Shown here one piece after another: positions 39,082 through 47,633 of a stretch of DNA of 64,000 nt; positions within the stretch are counted from its first letter, which is position 1, and each line of letters opens with the position of its first letter. The position numbers and the translations under genes are program-made. The notes beneath the pieces were generated by a model, which did no database searches, had not been told where the DNA came from, and saw only the letters and a program-made list of their open reading frames with translations. Source of the DNA: CAWFXC01 sp963819735 (lineage in GTDB: Bacteria; Actinomycetota; Acidimicrobiia; IMCC26256; DASPTH01); assembly GCA_963819735.1 (NCBI GenBank), contig CAWFXC010000001.1, positions 1,550,001 to 1,614,000 of the forward strand, in the 5' to 3' direction.

Positions 39082-39138
39082 ATGGAGCATGACGCGGTTC
39101 TGTCGGACAACGTCGGCGCGCTCGTCGTCACGATCTGA
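39082..39138 (+). pseudogene. Possible remnant of a crotonase (enoyl-CoA hydratase) N-terminus
   Basis: ATG directly follows the P450 stop. The 18-codon frame reads EHDAVLSDNVGALVVTI and then TGA. Enoyl-CoA hydratases typically begin with a segment of this shape before their NRPE motif, so this may be the stump of a deleted gene. The match is short and could be chance. Confidence 0.3.
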
Positions 39139-39169
39139 AGGGGTTGCACACAGGCCTACGCTTGCACCG

Positions 39170-39565
39170 ATGGATCAGTTCTCGTCGTACGAAGGCGGCA
39201 GCAGCTTCCTGCGCTGGTGGCCCAAGATCCTGCTCGCGGTCGCGTTCGTCGTGCTCGTCATCGGATGGAGTCGCTCGCTCCAGTGGGCCGCGTTCATCAC
39301 GTTCGCGGCGTGGGCCCACGGTCGCTGGCTGCCGTGGCACTTCAGCGTGCTCGACGACGGCCTGCTGTTGGTCTTCCCGTTCGGGCGTCGCGTCTTCCTG
39401 CCGAAGGACACCACGACGGTGCGGCTCGAGTCGGTCGGTGCGGTGGCGATCATCGAGGGTCACCGACGCCTCGGGTACCTGCTGCACGACGGCGTGCTCT
39501 ACGTGCCCGACCAGAAGTCGCGGCTGCGCCGAGCGCTGAACTTCTACGGGTACCGCGTCGTCTGA
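39170..39565 (+). CDS. Small membrane protein of unknown function
   Basis: 131 aa. Two adjacent hydrophobic segments (about residues 17-55: WWPKILLAVAFVVLVIGW, then WAAFITFAAWAHGRWLPWHF) are followed by a soluble domain of about 75 residues (LLVFPFGRRVFLPKDTTTVR, then GYLLHDGVLYVPDQKSRLRR). The soluble part resembles small PH-like (bPH) domains, but I do not recognise the family. It converges with the sigma factor gene across a palindromic repeat. Confidence 0.65.
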   Translation: MDQFSSYEGGSSFLRWWPKILLAVAFVVLVIGWSRSLQWAAFITFAAWAHGRWLPWHFSVLDDGLLLVFPFGRRVFLPKDTTTVRLESVGAVAIIEGHRRLGYLLHDGVLYVPDQKSRLRRALNFYGYRVV

Positions 39566-39576
39566 TCGGTCTCCCC

Positions 39577-39650
39577 GACCCGCAACAACTCGCCGACCCG
39601 CAACAACTCGGAGTACGCGCTCGCATGTGTACGTCAACTCCGAGATGTTC
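39577..39650. repeat. Direct repeat and dispersed palindromic repeat, copy 3
   Basis: CGACCCGCAACAACTCG is present twice in a row (39577-39611 region). The second copy continues into the palindrome AACAACTCGGAGT / ACTCCGAGATGTT (39602-39614 and 39637-39649, 12 of 13 pairs). The arms match the repeats at 11681 and 20812. It lies between two convergent genes. Confidence 0.78.
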
Positions 39651-39699
39651 GGCCCTCGGTGGGTTCGGAGGCCGCGCGTCTGACGCGATTCCGTACCCG

Positions 39700-40620
39700 T
39701 CAGGCGAGGTGCTGGAGCTTGTCGGGGTTGAGCTGGATGTAGATGCGGCGCACGCGGCCGTCGGGCGCGAACGCGAACGAGACCACCGAGTCGGCCCGCC
39801 CGTCGAGCGAGAACAACACGCCGGGATCGCCGTTCACCCGCACCGGCCGTGCGATCGACTCCGGTGGCACGCGTCGGGCGACGTTCACGAGGAGTCGGGC
39901 CACCCGCTCGGGGCCGATCACCGGGACCCGCGCCGCGTGACGGCCGGCGCCGGCATCCGAGAGCTGCACCACGTCGGGCGCGAGCAGGGCCATGAGTCCC
40001 TCGACGTCGCCGGCCGCGATCGCGGTGAGCACGGTGTCGACGAGACGCTGTTCCTCGGCGAACGCCGAGCGGCGCAGGTCGACTCGGTCGCGCTGCACCT
40101 TGCGGCGGGTACGGCTCGCGAGTTGCCGACACGCCTCGGGGCTGCGGTCGACCGCGCCCGCGACCTCGTCGAACCCGTACCCGAACACATCGTGCAGCAG
40201 GAGCACCGCGCGCTCGACCGGCGTGAGCTCGTCGAGCAGCACCAGGAACGCGAGGGTCACCGAGTCGGCCAACTCCGCCGCGGCTTCGGGGTCGGTCGCG
40301 GTGGCGTCGTCGGCGATCAACGGCTCGGGGAGATACGGGCCCACGTACGTCTCCCTCCGGTGCTGCGCTGACCGCAGACGGTCGATGGCGAGATGAGTGA
40401 CCGTGCGCACGAGGAAGGCCTCCGGGGAGACCACTGTCGAACGGTCGACCGATTGCCAGCGCAACCACGCGTCCTGGCAGACGTCGTCGGCGTCACTGAC
40501 GCTGCCGGTCATGCGGTACGCGACGCCGAACAGTCGCGGCCGCAGGGCCTCGAACGCGTCGACCGCCGATTCGGGAGAGGCGGATTCGGGAGGACCCGGC
40601 GCCGGGGTGCTCGCGTTCAT
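39700..40620 (-). CDS. ECF41-type sigma factor with C-terminal SnoaL-like domain
   Basis: 306 aa from ATG 40620. Sigma region 2: AFEALRPRLFGVAYRMTGSV then DADDVCQDAWLRW; region 4: LTPVERAVLLLHDVFGYGFD then EVAGAVDRSPEACRQLASRT. The linker carries LPEP (VGPYLPEPLI), and the C-terminal 110 residues form a SnoaL-like fold ending with NPDKL. Both motifs are diagnostic of ECF41, whose C-terminal domain, not a separate anti-sigma factor, controls activity. Its start overlaps the stop of the upstream flavoprotein gene by 4 nt. ECF41 factors commonly regulate a neighbouring oxidoreductase; the flavoprotein here fits. Confidence 0.92.
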   Translation of the reverse strand: MNASTPAPGPPESASPESAVDAFEALRPRLFGVAYRMTGSVSDADDVCQDAWLRWQSVDRSTVVSPEAFLVRTVTHLAIDRLRSAQHRRETYVGPYLPEPLIADDATATDPEAAAELADSVTLAFLVLLDELTPVERAVLLLHDVFGYGFDEVAGAVDRSPEACRQLASRTRRKVQRDRVDLRRSAFAEEQRLVDTVLTAIAAGDVEGLMALLAPDVVQLSDAGAGRHAARVPVIGPERVARLLVNVARRVPPESIARPVRVNGDPGVLFSLDGRADSVVSFAFAPDGRVRRIYIQLNPDKLQHLA

Positions 40621-41951
40621 GCGCGAGCCACGAACTCGGCGGCGGTCGCGGTCGTGTTCGTGGCCGTGGTCGCGGCGGCGCGACCTGCCGCGCGGCCGCT
40701 GGCCATCACCGCGTCGGTGAGCAGTCCGTGGGGGCCGACCCAGTCGCCGGCCACGAAGACGCCGGGGAGGTCGGGTACCGCCGGCGCCGGGCGTTGCGCG
40801 AGTCCGACACCCGCCCGCGGCCGGCCGTGTGCGACGACGAGCCGCCTCCCGTAGCGCTCCGCCACCACCTGCTCCCGCCATCCCGGCTGCGCGCGGTCGA
40901 ACAGTGCCTCGAGGCGACCACGCGGGTCGTCACCGGCATCGTCGGGATCGCCGTACCGGAGGAGATGCACGACCTCGCCACCGTGCGGCGCGAGTTGGGC
41001 GTACGGCGTGTGCACCGAGAGGTAGGTGGGTTCGTCGACGCCGAAGGTGATGCGACGGCTCGGAACCGGGAGCGCGCGGAGGGCGACGTCGAGCGCGCTC
41101 GCGTACACCGGCTGCTCGTCACGCGTCCAGCGCGCGACTGCCTCACTCGCGCCGTGCAGCAGCGCCGCCGCATCGGCCGGACCGCCGAGCGCGAGCACGA
41201 CCGCATCGGCCTCGACGTCACCGGCACACGTGCGCACGGTTACACCCGCACGTGGTTCGAGCATGGAGCGTGCCTCGATCGCGTCCACCTTCGCGCTGGT
41301 CGAGATCGTGACGCCCGCGCCGGCCGCGGTCGTGTGCAACGCGTCGACGAGCTGTTGCCAGCCGCGATCGAGATAGACCACGCCATGAGTTATGGCCTGC
41401 ACCACCTGCGCGACACCGGCGGCGGCGTCCAGTCGATCGAGGTCGCCGCAGTACGTGGCGACCCGGCTCAGGAGCGCGACGAGGGCACGCGCGTCCGGGT
41501 GGTGCATCCGGCCGTCGATCCACTGCTGCATCGACGCGCCCGGCGGCACGGAGGCGGGGAGGCGCTCGGGCCGGGCCAGCACGCTCGCCAACTCGAGTTT
41601 GGCACGCGGCGCGACGAGCGGCGACCGGACGAGGCTGGTGAGCGAGCCCGGGAGCACGCCGAAGCGGCCGTCGGCCCGCACGCCCCAGCCACGCGTCGCG
41701 TCGGGGCTCCGGCCTTCGGGCACGATCCCGAACTCGGTGAGGATCTCCCAAGCCGGGCCGCCGCGGTAGAGGGCATGGGCCCCCTGGTTGAGCAGGAATC
41801 CGTCGACCGCGCGGGTCCGGGCCCGGCCGCCGTCGTGCTCCCGCGCTTCGAGCAGCGTCACGCGCGCGCCCGCGCGTGCAGCCGTGGCCGCCGCGGTGAG
41901 TCCCGCGAGGCCGGCCCCGATCACCACGACCCTTCGAGTGTGCTCGGTCAT
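40617..41951 (-). CDS. FAD-dependent oxidoreductase (phytoene-desaturase/amine-oxidase-like)
   Basis: 444 aa. N-terminal FAD fold VVVIGAGLAGLTAAATAARA with EAREHDGGRARTRAVDGFL, the glycine-arginine pattern of the amine-oxidase/phytoene-desaturase superfamily. The C-terminal segment GVFVAGDWVGPHGLLTDAVM and ASGRAAGRAA completes the FAD site. No signal peptide. It overlaps the ECF41 sigma gene and lies 69 bp downstream of the ferritin-like/DUF362 gene, so all three probably form one operon. Its substrate is unknown; a polyisoprenoid or membrane-lipid substrate is a guess from the family. Confidence 0.87.
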   Translation of the reverse strand: MTEHTRRVVVIGAGLAGLTAAATAARAGARVTLLEAREHDGGRARTRAVDGFLLNQGAHALYRGGPAWEILTEFGIVPEGRSPDATRGWGVRADGRFGVLPGSLTSLVRSPLVAPRAKLELASVLARPERLPASVPPGASMQQWIDGRMHHPDARALVALLSRVATYCGDLDRLDAAAGVAQVVQAITHGVVYLDRGWQQLVDALHTTAAGAGVTISTSAKVDAIEARSMLEPRAGVTVRTCAGDVEADAVVLALGGPADAAALLHGASEAVARWTRDEQPVYASALDVALRALPVPSRRITFGVDEPTYLSVHTPYAQLAPHGGEVVHLLRYGDPDDAGDDPRGRLEALFDRAQPGWREQVVAERYGRRLVVAHGRPRAGVGLAQRPAPAVPDLPGVFVAGDWVGPHGLLTDAVMASGRAAGRAAATTATNTTATAAEFVARA

Positions 41952-42020
41952 CTCGCCTCCGATCGTCCGTCTGCAGTCAAGACGGGAGCGAACACGGGAA
42001 TGTGACAGATTCGATCTCGA

Positions 42021-43856
42021 TCAGGGGCCGGGCGCGTGCAAACCGAAGGCGCGCTGGGCGCTCCACCGCGCCGCGCGCGTGAACAGGCCGGCGCGCTGCG
42101 TCGGCGGGAACGCCTCGGTGTCCATGGCGGGAACGAACAGGTCGCCGCTGTTGCTGAGGTACACGTACACCGGATACGACACCGCGCCGAGCGCGCGCAG
42201 CGTGGCCGATGTGTGGGCGCCGCGCAGCTCGGCCCCGAGGGGCGGTCGACGACCGTCGACCTCGACCGCGGCGACGGGCAGGCCGAACCAGTGGTAGGCC
42301 CGCCGCACGATCGGTGCGCGTCGGGGATCGGTGATGCCGAGGTCGGCGAGCACGACCTCGTCGACCGCCAGTGCGTCGGCACCTGCGTAGAGGTGCCGGA
42401 CCTCGGCGGGCCGGGAGCACCCCATCACCCCGAACGGGCCGTCGGCCACCGGTGCCCACGCATCGACCACCGAGAAGTCGGGCGGCGCGACGTCGAGCAG
42501 CATCATCGTCGCCGAACGGAAGTCGACGGCGCGGCTGGCGTAGAACGTCTCGTCGATCGCGCCGGTGCTGCCCTCGAGGGTCGACAGGCCGATATGCGCG
42601 AACTCGGTGGGATCGGTGCGCAACTTCGGCATCACGATCCGTAGGTCGGCGTCGACCCAGGTGCCCGTGATCGCCTTCTGCACGAGCCCGCGTTCGAACG
42701 TGAACGGACGCAGGTCGCCGCTGATGTCGACGATGCGGTACTCGGGTGACGTGAAGCCGAAGTAGGCGGCCACCTCATGCACCGAGCGGTGCGCGAACAG
42801 GTTGCCGTACACGGTCGGCGATTCGAGCACCGCGACGTCGTCGACACCGTGCCGGTGGAGATACGCGGCGAGCGCAGCGACGAGCTCGGGATCATTCACG
42901 TTCGAGCGGTCCTTGCGGTCGTAGCCGAGCATGAACGACACCCGGATGGCGGCCGAGCGCGCGGTGCGAGCGCGATCCGCCAAACCGGCGCGGTCGAGAC
43001 ACTCCTCGAACGTCGCCACCTTGTCGGCATCGGTGCGTCCGCTCCGCACCGCCACCGGTGCACCCGAGCCGAAGGTTCGTTCGCGCGCGTTGGTGCCTTC
43101 GATCGGCCGGCGCGCCGCGGGGAGGTACCAGATGCTGATCTTCGCCAGCGCGCGGATCACGTCGTCGACCGACCAGTCAGGCGAGAGTCGGTCGTCGTCG
43201 GTGAGCGCGGCTTCGAGCACGTGGAACGTCTCCACGTGGCGGGCTTCGTCGTCGCGGATGCGGATGAAGATTTTCCGCTCGGCGTCGTCGACCGCGAGCG
43301 CCACGAGCCGGTGGTAGGCCAGCTCCGCCGAACCCTCCAGCGCGGCGTTGAGCATGCAGTAGTGACGGAAGGTCGAGAACCGCAGCTCCGGTTGCAGTGC
43401 TTTCGGGAGCTGCCCGGTCGCGCCCGCCACCGCCACCAACACGCTCGCCGCGCCCATGCGGAACGGCGCGGTCTGCGGATCGCGGTGCTGCTCGGTTGCC
43501 GTGACCCACCCCGACAACGCGCCTTGGAGCTGGCGGCCGTAGACCACGGCCGACGGCACGAACCCGCCCCGCCGCAGCAGCACGCCGCGGAGGTACTCGG
43601 CGTGGAGCTCCTCGTCCTTCCAGATCCACACGAGCGCTTGACGGATGACGGCGCGGAGGCCGTCGGGCAGGTCGAGCTCGTCGACGCGACCGGCCACCGA
43701 CTCCTCGCGGTAGGCGACCGCGACGATCTGCTCCCGCTCGAGCGCCAGGAGCCAGAGGTTCTCGCGCTCGCGCTCGGGCCGGTCCGCGTACTCGATCGCC
43801 CAACCGGCGAGCCGGTCGCGTACTTCCTCGAGCAGCGCGTCTTCGAGCTCGCTCAC
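42021..43856 (-). CDS. Ferritin-like diiron domain fused to a DUF362 domain
   Basis: 611 aa from GTG 43856. Residues 1-210 form a helical ferritin-like domain with E82-L-H85 spacing (DEELHAEYLR, E-x2-H), E174/E178 (AALEGSAELA) and E204-x2-H207 (RDDEARHVETFHVLEA), the ligand set of a diiron centre. Residues about 305-600 match DUF362: AIRVSFMLGYDRKDRSNVND, PELVAALAAYLHRHGVDDVA, VLESPTVYGNLF, DADLRIVMPKLRTDPTEF. DUF362 proteins are poorly understood and often occur with ferredoxin domains; here the partner is diiron instead. The DUF362 part ends without the CxxC cluster motifs. Neighbours are a flavoprotein and an ECF41 sigma factor. A redox role is inferred; I know of no characterised protein of this layout. 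Confidence 0.8.
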   Translation of the reverse strand: MSELEDALLEEVRDRLAGWAIEYADRPERERENLWLLALEREQIVAVAYREESVAGRVDELDLPDGLRAVIRQALVWIWKDEELHAEYLRGVLLRRGGFVPSAVVYGRQLQGALSGWVTATEQHRDPQTAPFRMGAASVLVAVAGATGQLPKALQPELRFSTFRHYCMLNAALEGSAELAYHRLVALAVDDAERKIFIRIRDDEARHVETFHVLEAALTDDDRLSPDWSVDDVIRALAKISIWYLPAARRPIEGTNARERTFGSGAPVAVRSGRTDADKVATFEECLDRAGLADRARTARSAAIRVSFMLGYDRKDRSNVNDPELVAALAAYLHRHGVDDVAVLESPTVYGNLFAHRSVHEVAAYFGFTSPEYRIVDISGDLRPFTFERGLVQKAITGTWVDADLRIVMPKLRTDPTEFAHIGLSTLEGSTGAIDETFYASRAVDFRSATMMLLDVAPPDFSVVDAWAPVADGPFGVMGCSRPAEVRHLYAGADALAVDEVVLADLGITDPRRAPIVRRAYHWFGLPVAAVEVDGRRPPLGAELRGAHTSATLRALGAVSYPVYVYLSNSGDLFVPAMDTEAFPPTQRAGLFTRAARWSAQRAFGLHAPGP

Positions 43857-43945
43857 ACGACACTTGTAGCACCCGGTGTCGCGTCGTCCGACCGGCGACG
43901 GGCGCGGCGTCTCCGCGCGGACGCAGTCGCGCGACACTCGCGGGC

Positions 43946-44242
43946 ATGATTGCTGCCTTCTCCATCACCCCGCTCGGCGTCGGCGACTCGGTCTCCGAGC
44001 TCGTCGCCGATGCGGTCCGGATCGTCCGCGACAGCGGGCTGCCCAACGAGACCAACGCGATGTTCACCAACGTCGAAGGCGAGTGGGACGCGGTGATGGC
44101 GGTGATCAAGCAGTGCGTGATGCGCGTCGCCGAAGCCGCGCCGCGCGTCAGTGTCGTCATCAAGCTCGACCATCGTCCCGGCGTCGCCGACGGTCTGCAC
44201 GGCAAGGTCGCGGCGATCGAGGCGCACCTCGGCGAGCAGTAG
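43946..44242 (+). CDS. Thiamine-binding protein (MTH1187/YkoF-like)
   Basis: 98 aa. MIAAFSITPLGVGDSVSELV, then VRDSGLPNETNAMFTNVEGE and VSVVIKLDHRPGVADGLHGK, the pattern of the small MTH1187/YqgV family. Members form dimers or tetramers with a thiamine or HMP-binding groove; some partner an ABC transporter. It is divergent from the ferritin-like/DUF362 gene, with 89 bp between starts. Transport partners are absent here, so a cytoplasmic carrier role is likely. Confidence 0.87.
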   Translation: MIAAFSITPLGVGDSVSELVADAVRIVRDSGLPNETNAMFTNVEGEWDAVMAVIKQCVMRVAEAAPRVSVVIKLDHRPGVADGLHGKVAAIEAHLGEQ

Positions 44243-44319
44243 TACCGCAATCCCTCCGCGCCCGGATTCCGTAGTCCAACCGGAGAACCGGTCCGCGAAC
44301 GGTCGTCGGAGGTCATGTG

Positions 44320-44849
44320 ATGGAGCAGCCACAGAGCCCGCGTCGGCCACGTTCGAGTCGGCAGGGTTCGAGTGCGGGTCGCCTGGCCGTGGTGTGCGGC
44401 GCCGCGCTCGCCCTGAGCGTCTTCGCCGTCGGAGGAAGCGCGTCGGCGTCCGCCCCGCGAAGGCGAAGGCCAAGCCCACCGTGGCGGTGGCGATGATCGC
44501 CGGCGTCGGCACCGTGCTCGTCGACTCCGAGGGCAAGACCGTCTACACCCTGACCGACAACGGCACCGCAGTCGCCTGCACGGGCGGGTGCGCGTCGGCG
44601 TGGCCGCCGGTGATGGTCGCCGCCGGGGCCAAGGTGAAGGCGCCCAACGGAGTGACCGGCCTGTCGGCGACGGCCGGGCAGGTCACCGCGGGCGGCCTGC
44701 CCCTCTACACCTTCGTCGGCGACACGGCGACCGGAGTGGCCAAGGGCGAAGGGATCGTCAGCTTCGGCGGTACCTGGCACGTCGTGAAGGTCACGCCGGC
44801 CACCCCGAAGCAGAGCACCAAGAAGAGCACCTCGTCGACGGGCAGCTGA
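44320..44849 (+). CDS. Secreted PF03640 (COG4315) repeat protein, frameshifted once
   Basis: About 176 aa. ATG 44320 opens a signal peptide (GRLAVVCGAALALSVFAVGG, then SASASAP) in one frame; the mature part continues in another frame: KAKAKPTVAVAMIAGVGTVL, VDSEGKTVYTLTDNG, CTGGCASAWPPV, GLPLYTFVGDTATG. The shift near 44450 is one base missing (in a probable CCGGCG written as CCGCG), opposite in sign to the other breaks in this window. PF03640 repeats occur in secreted or lipoprotein-type actinobacterial proteins of unknown function, thought to bind copper or heme in some. The Thr/Ser/Lys-rich C-terminus may be surface-exposed. Confidence 0.75.
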
Positions 44850-44858
44850 TCCGTGCTG

Positions 44859-45389
44859 CTAGTAGCGGAGCACCGACTCGACGTGGTGACCGTGGGGGGC
44901 CAGCTGCTCGCGGCCACCGAGGTCGGTGAGCTCCAGGAGGAACGTCACCCCCACCACCGTCGACGCGAAGTAGCCCGAGACCAGTTCGCACGCGGCCGCC
45001 GCGGTGCCGCCGGTGGCGAGCACGTCGTCGACGATCAGCACCCGGTCGTCGGGGGTGAGCGCGTCGCGGTGCACCTCGAGCGCGTCGCTCCCGTACTCGA
45101 GCTCGTAGCTGTGCGCGTGGGTGTCCCACGGAAGTTTGCCCGGTTTGCGCACCGGCACGAACCCGGCACCGAGCGCGAGCGCGATGGGCGCGGCCAGGAT
45201 GAAGCCGCGCGCCTCGATGCCCATCACCTGAGTGATCGGCTGGTCGAACGGCGCGACCATCAGCTCGGTGGCGATGCGGAAGGCGTCGGGATCCGCGAGG
45301 AGCGGGGTGATGTCCTTGAACACGATGCCCGGTTTGGGGAAATCGTGGATGTCGCGGATGAACGAGGCAAGACGTTCGGCAGGGGTCAC
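44859..45389 (-). CDS. apt: Adenine phosphoribosyltransferase
   Basis: 176 aa from GTG 45389. Family content: IRDIHDFPKPGIVFKDITPL, then MGIEARGFILAAPIALALGA, VPVRKPGKLPWDTHAHSYEL and the PRPP motif VLIVDDVLATGGTAAAA. It salvages adenine to AMP using PRPP, complementing the de novo genes at 11.8-23.5 kb. It converges with the PF03640 gene (9 bp apart) and is divergent from the moxR operon. Confidence 0.96.
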   Translation of the reverse strand: MTPAERLASFIRDIHDFPKPGIVFKDITPLLADPDAFRIATELMVAPFDQPITQVMGIEARGFILAAPIALALGAGFVPVRKPGKLPWDTHAHSYELEYGSDALEVHRDALTPDDRVLIVDDVLATGGTAAAACELVSGYFASTVVGVTFLLELTDLGGREQLAPHGHHVESVLRY

Positions 45390-45527
45390 GCGCCCACGCT
45401 AGGTGCTCGTTCTCAGGAAACTCCTGGGAGACGTCCGTAGGATTCCGGGGAGTCGGGGCCGAGCGGGCCGCGCACACCGGTACCGGAACACGATCGAGAA
45501 CGCGATCGGGATCGCGAGGAGGCCTCG

Positions 45528-46676
45528 ATGGACACGGCGGCGGAGAGTCTCGAGCGCAGCCTGTTCGAGGTGAAGAAGGTCATCGTCGGCCAGGACCGCA
45601 TGGTCGAACGGCTCGTCGTCTGCCTCCTGGCCCGCGGCCACTGCCTGGTCGAGGGAGTGCCCGGCCTGGCCAAGACGCTCGCGGTCGAGACGCTGGCCAA
45701 CACCATCGGCGGCACCTTCAACCGCATCCAGTTCACCCCCGACCTCATCCCGTCGGATCTCGTGGGCACCCGGATCTACCGGGCATCGCGGGAGGCGTTC
45801 GACGTGGAGCTCGGCCCCGTGTTCACCAACTTCCTGCTGGCCGACGAGATCAACCGTGCCGCGGCCAAGGTCCAGTCGGCGTTGCTCGAGGTGATGTCGG
45901 AGCGCCAGGTCTCGATCGCGGGCACCACGTACCCGGTACCCGCGCCGTTCCTCGTCCTCGCCACCCAGAACCCCATCGAGTCGGAAGGCGTGTACCCGTT
46001 ACCCGAGGCGCAACGCGACCGCTTCCTCATGAAGATCGTGGTGGGGTATCCCACCGGCGGCGAGGAGATCGAGATCGTGCGCCGCATGGGCGTCGACCCG
46101 CCGACGGCGCAGCAGATCCTCGACCCCGCGCGGCTCCTGGAGCTCCAGCACGCGGCCGACGCGGCCTACGTCGATCACGCGGTCGTCGACTACGCGGTGC
46201 GTCTCGTGCTCGCGACGCGCGACCCCGCTCCGGTCGGCCTGGCCGAGCTCCAGCCCTACATCGCGTTCGGTGCCAGCCCCCGTGGCAGCCTCGGCCTGGT
46301 GGCGGCCGGGCGCGCGCTCGCGCTGATGCGCGGTCGCGACTACGTCCTCCCCGACGACGTGCGCGAGATCGCGCTCGAAGTGTTGCGGCATCGCATCGTG
46401 CTGTCGTACGAGGCGATCGCCGACGCGGTCGACGCCGACACCATCGTCGAGGCGTTGATCGCCGCCGTCGCCATGCCCACGATCACGCCGCGCGAGCTGC
46501 CGGCCGGTGGGGGTGCCGCGCCGGTCCCTGCCGTCGCCACGCCCGCACCCGCGGTCCCGACGCCGGCGGCCCCGACGATGGCGCCCCCGCCCCCACCCTC
46601 GATGCCCCCGCCGCCCATTCCACCCCCGGCTCCTGACGGACGCAGTCAGGAGCCAGGCGAGACCAGGATGGCATGA
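45528..46676 (+). CDS. MoxR-family AAA+ ATPase
   Basis: 382 aa from ATG 45528, preceded by GAGGAGG six bases upstream. The N-terminal segment SLERSLFEVKKVIVGQDRMV and the P-loop GVPGLAKT are typical of MoxR. Walker B reads FLLADEINRAAAKVQSALLE and Sensor 1 FLVLATQNPIESEGVYPLPE. The C-terminal 60 residues are very Pro/Ala-rich and probably flexible, unusual for this family. MoxR ATPases act as chaperones for VWA-domain and metal-cofactor proteins. It overlaps the DUF58 gene by 4 nt and leads the MoxR-DUF58-VWA operon. Confidence 0.92.
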   Translation: MDTAAESLERSLFEVKKVIVGQDRMVERLVVCLLARGHCLVEGVPGLAKTLAVETLANTIGGTFNRIQFTPDLIPSDLVGTRIYRASREAFDVELGPVFTNFLLADEINRAAAKVQSALLEVMSERQVSIAGTTYPVPAPFLVLATQNPIESEGVYPLPEAQRDRFLMKIVVGYPTGGEEIEIVRRMGVDPPTAQQILDPARLLELQHAADAAYVDHAVVDYAVRLVLATRDPAPVGLAELQPYIAFGASPRGSLGLVAAGRALALMRGRDYVLPDDVREIALEVLRHRIVLSYEAIADAVDADTIVEALIAAVAMPTITPRELPAGGGAAPVPAVATPAPAVPTPAAPTMAPPPPPSMPPPPIPPPAPDGRSQEPGETRMA

Positions 46677-47633
46677 CGTCGACCTCGTCGCCGTCGCTGG
46701 GCAGCAGCGAATCGACCCTCCGGCGTCTGGAGCTGCAGGTCACGCGGCGTCTCGACGGCCTGCTCCAGGGCGATCACCTCGGGCTGGTGCCCGCGCCCGG
46801 GAGCGAACCCGGCGAGGGTCGGGAGTACCAACCGGGCGACGACGTGCGCCGCATCGACTGGAACCTCACCGCGCGCACCGGGGTGCCGCACGTGCGCGAC
46901 TCGATCGCCGATCGTGAGCTCGAGACATGGGTGCTCGTCGACCGGTCGCCCAGCCTCGACTTCGGCACCGCGTTGCACGAGAAGCGCGACGTCGCGCTGA
47001 TCGCCGCGGCCGCGATCGGCTTCCTCACGCTGCGCTCGGCCAACCGCGTCGGCGCGGTCGTGCTCGCGGGTGACGACGGCTTCGTGCATCCGGCCCGTTC
47101 CGGCCGCGACGCCTTCATGAGCCTGTTGCACCGACTCCGTACGATGCCGCGCGCCGACGACACGGTTGCCGAACGAGGCCCGAAGCGGGTACCCGCGACC
47201 CCCGTCGACGAGTTCGCCGTCGGCCTCGGGCGCTTGGCGCGCGTGGCGCGTCGACGGGGACTGGTCGTGGTGATCTCCGATTTCCTCGCCCCCGCCGGCT
47301 GGGAGCGTCCGCTGCGCGCGCTCACCGAGCGCCACGACGTGCTCGCGATCGACGTGATCGACCCGCGCGAGCTCGAGTTGCCGAACGTCGGTGTGCTCAC
47401 GCTCATCGACACCGAGACCGGCCGTCGCATCGAGGTGCAGACGGCCAGCGAGAAACTGCGGGCGCGCTACGCGGAAGCCGCGGCCGCGCGAACGCGCCGG
47501 CATCGCTGATGCCATCCGCGGCGCAGGCGCTGAGCACCTCGTGCTGCGCACCGATCGCGACTGGATGGCCGACGTCGTCCACTACGTCGGCGCTAGCCGG
47601 CGGCGCCGGGCCGGACGGGCGCGTCCGCGATGA
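46673..47633 (+). CDS. DUF58 family protein, frameshifted once
   Basis: About 319 aa if one base near 47488 is removed. ATG 46673 overlaps the moxR stop. The DUF58 core reads GEGREYQPGDDVRRIDWNLT with the conserved Arg-Asp-Trp. The VWA-like part has ETWVLVDRSPSLDFGTALHE. After the break the C-terminus continues AGIADAIRGAGAEHLVLRTD, then MADVVHYVGASRRRRAG, ending 4 nt into the next ORF. Without the correction the protein ends at 47509 in Arg-rich sequence. DUF58 proteins sit between MoxR and VWA genes and are predicted partners in cell-envelope processes. Confidence 0.85.
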
